This document shows positions 62,277-64,000 of a DNA stretch of 64,000 nucleotides, in pieces. The translations under genes were made by a program, and so were the position numbers. The stretch is from assembly GCA_009192285.1 (NCBI GenBank), contig WBVU01000003.1, positions 1,209,973 through 1,273,972 of the forward strand, read 5' to 3'. The stretch is from Morchella semilibera. Taxonomy: Eukaryota; Ascomycota; Pezizomycetes; Pezizales; Morchellaceae. The notes beneath the pieces were generated by a model. That model saw only the letters and a list, made by a program, of their open reading frames with translations, was not told the DNA's origin and did not search any database. Numbering within the stretch: the stretch's first letter is position 1; every line of letters starts with the position of its first letter.

Positions 62277-63352
62277 TGTACAAAAAAGGAGCAAGGGGTC
62301 AGCTTGTTAAGTCGTGCGTAGTTATTGATCTCGATGGGAGATCTATGGAATATCTCGGATGGATGATGCTATTGTTGTTATAAGTAGCTCGAGGGGAATC
62401 GAGAGGTTTACTGGGGCACTATGAAATTTAGGAGGAAGGGAATTAGTTGAAGAGCCTCAAGGGTGGTGGTGGGGAGGGGAGGGAGGGGGGGGGGGGGGTT
62501 CTCTTTGAGTTGGTAAATAGATCTGCGTTGAGGGATACAGTGCAGGGAGGGGCAATCATATCGGATAAGGGGGGGGGGGGGTACGGCAAGTTAAGAACTA
62601 CTAAGAGTTGGCTGGGGGGTATGATGATGAGATAAACTGTGTACTATGGTATCTTATGCTTGCTTGCTTGCTGGACTGCGAAGCGACCGATAACGTCCGG
62701 CGGGCCAAAGCAGCAGCGGGCGAGGAAAGAGGGAAGAGAGGGGGGGGGGGTGGAGAGGGAGGAAATGGTCAAGGAGGGAGGAAGCAGCAGCAACAAGTGG
62801 AGAAGAGGCGGGAGTGAGGGGAGGGACACACACGATAATTGAGCAAAGGGCGTAGGCGTGGATGGATGGATGGAGTGTTGATGTGGATGTGGGGGAAGGA
62901 GAACAGGCTTGAGCTGATATGGCTTGGGATGAGGGGCTTGTGTTGTTGCTGGAACGAGTGGGATGTGTTGGTTGTGTGAGGTGAGAGATACTATTTTTCT
63001 TTCTCTATCGCACCCTGCTGGCTCTACTAGCAAAGTCGAGTTGGGAAGCAGCAGAAATAGCACAAAAATGGCCAAAATACTACAAAGCACTGCTATCCTA
63101 CCAAGCAAGCAGGAAGTGGCCCGCGTAGAGGTGATGATGTATTACGCCACAATCAGTAGAGATACATGTACTTGGTAGTACCGCCACATGATGAGGCTTT
63201 TCTGAAACCCCCGCACAACCCACCCCTCCAAACCCCTCCATCGAGTCATAATCATCATAGCTGCCAACTGCAGAGCTCGCAGACCTCATCGCAGCTCAAT
63301 TAACAACCTTTGTCCATCTACTTTATATAGAACCAGCAGGCCACTGAAAGCC
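62277..63352. promoter_or_regulatory. Shared divergent promoter region of TPD3 and FRS1
   Basis: A 1.08-kb interval between two start codons facing away from each other. It contains three clusters of long G runs on the + strand: about 62462-62501, 62568-62581 and 62735-62775. A TATA-like TTTATATAG lies at 63322-63330, 23 bp before the FRS1 ATG. The homopurine stretch 62700-62820 and GGAT repeats at 62862-62872 are low complexity. No gene is seen. Confidence 0.6.
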
Positions 63353-64000
63353 ATGCCTACCGTTGCAGTAAATAAGTATGACCTCTTCGAGGCTCTTGGC
63401 CAGCAGTACACCACCGAAGAATTCGATGAGCTCTGTTTCGAGTTTGGTATGCGGCTCTGTCTCTATTTTTACATATGCAGAGTCAATCATATCACTAACC
63501 ATATTTTTTTCAAAAATCGTAGGTATCGAGCTGGACGAAGATGTATGGTCTTACGAAAAAATACTTTACTTCACGGAAATGATTACTCTGACAGTATTCC
63601 AATTTATCAATAGACCGAGGGCGACGCCGACAGACCAAAGGACCAGGCGCCTCAATTGAAAATTGAGATCCCCGCCAACAGGTAAACTATTCTCTCTGTT
63701 TAAGGTTGCAGGAGTTGACCCTTTCTAGATATGACATGCTCTGCCACGAGGGTATTTCCCTAATGTTAAACGTCTTCCGTGGAAAAATTCCAATGCCAAA
63801 TTACCGTGTTGTTCCTACCGCCGAGGGTCAAGTTCACGAGATCCATGTCCATGAATCGGTACTTTCATAGACACTTGATTTTCAACCATAATGCCCTACT
63901 GACACCGATCGTTAGACTGCCCAAATCCGGCCATACGTTTCTGCTGCTGTGCTGCGTGGAATCAAGTTCACCCAGGACCGATATGACTCATTTATTGCGC
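63353..64000 (+). CDS. FRS1: Phenylalanyl-tRNA synthetase beta subunit (5' part)
   Basis: Exons 63353..63446, 63523..63542, 63614..63681, 63729..63858 and 63916 onward; the gene is cut by the window end. The protein opens [20 protein letters not shown], then [49 protein letters not shown] and [20 protein letters not shown]. This is the unmistakable N-terminus of the eukaryotic cytosolic PheRS beta chain (yeast Frs1, human FARSB), which pairs with the alpha chain as an alpha2-beta2 enzyme charging tRNA-Phe. Only about 137 of some 600 residues are present. Exon 2 is only 20 nt long but restores FGIELDED exactly. Introns are 47-76 nt. The start ATG is the first in frame and matches the family start. 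Confidence 0.96.

Noticed and set aside
1-64000. CRISPR arrays or bacterial-type operons
   Set aside because: Spliced eukaryotic genes throughout; no spaced direct repeats of CRISPR type.

Overview
The window is nuclear DNA of a filamentous ascomycete. Protein-coding genes carry short introns (about 47-180 nt, GT...AG, often with a CTAAC/CTAAT-like branch site), start codons sit in CAMMATG-like contexts, and recognisable proteins are ascomycete families (URE2-type GST, PAS kinase, PP2A scaffold, EFM4 methyltransferase, cytosolic PheRS beta chain). Long gene-poor spacers, small foldback repeats and a dispersed TACATGTA palindrome suggest a repeat-tolerant genome, perhaps Pezizomycetes (truffle/morel type); that placement is inference.

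Layout: 818-1712 glutathione S-transferase (+); 2390-3519 calcineurin-like metallophosphoesterase (+); 3698-3803 intron-containing tRNA-Ser(GCU) (+); 4965-8415 eight-exon helical protein of unknown function (-); 12524-13704 PLAC8-family Cys-rich protein (+); 18631-22763 large low-complexity fungal protein (-); 27523-30104 dual-specificity MAPK-type phosphatase (-); 42911-46914 PAS-domain kinase of the PSK1/PSK2 type (-); 57096-58102 nicotinamide-N-methyltransferase-like protein (+, reading frame disturbed); 58221-59177 EFM4-type eEF1A lysine methyltransferase (-); 59816-62276 PP2A scaffold subunit (-); 63353 to window end phenylalanyl-tRNA synthetase beta chain (+, cut by the window).

Two spacers dominate: 30.1-42.9 kb and 46.9-57.1 kb. 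I see no convincing gene in them; they hold palindromes, foldback (MITE-like) elements and microsatellites. The right-hand 7 kb is a compact housekeeping block: two methyltransferase genes converge with 118 bp between stop codons, then the PP2A scaffold and PheRS beta genes diverge across a G-run-rich intergenic stretch.

I assembled all multi-exon genes by hand from splice signals and reading-frame phase. In every case except the 57.1 kb gene the summed exon length is a multiple of three with an open frame. No clearly new molecular system is visible; the best leads are the TACATGTA motif, the foldback elements, the possible dual-targeted GST, and the unknown 970-residue protein.
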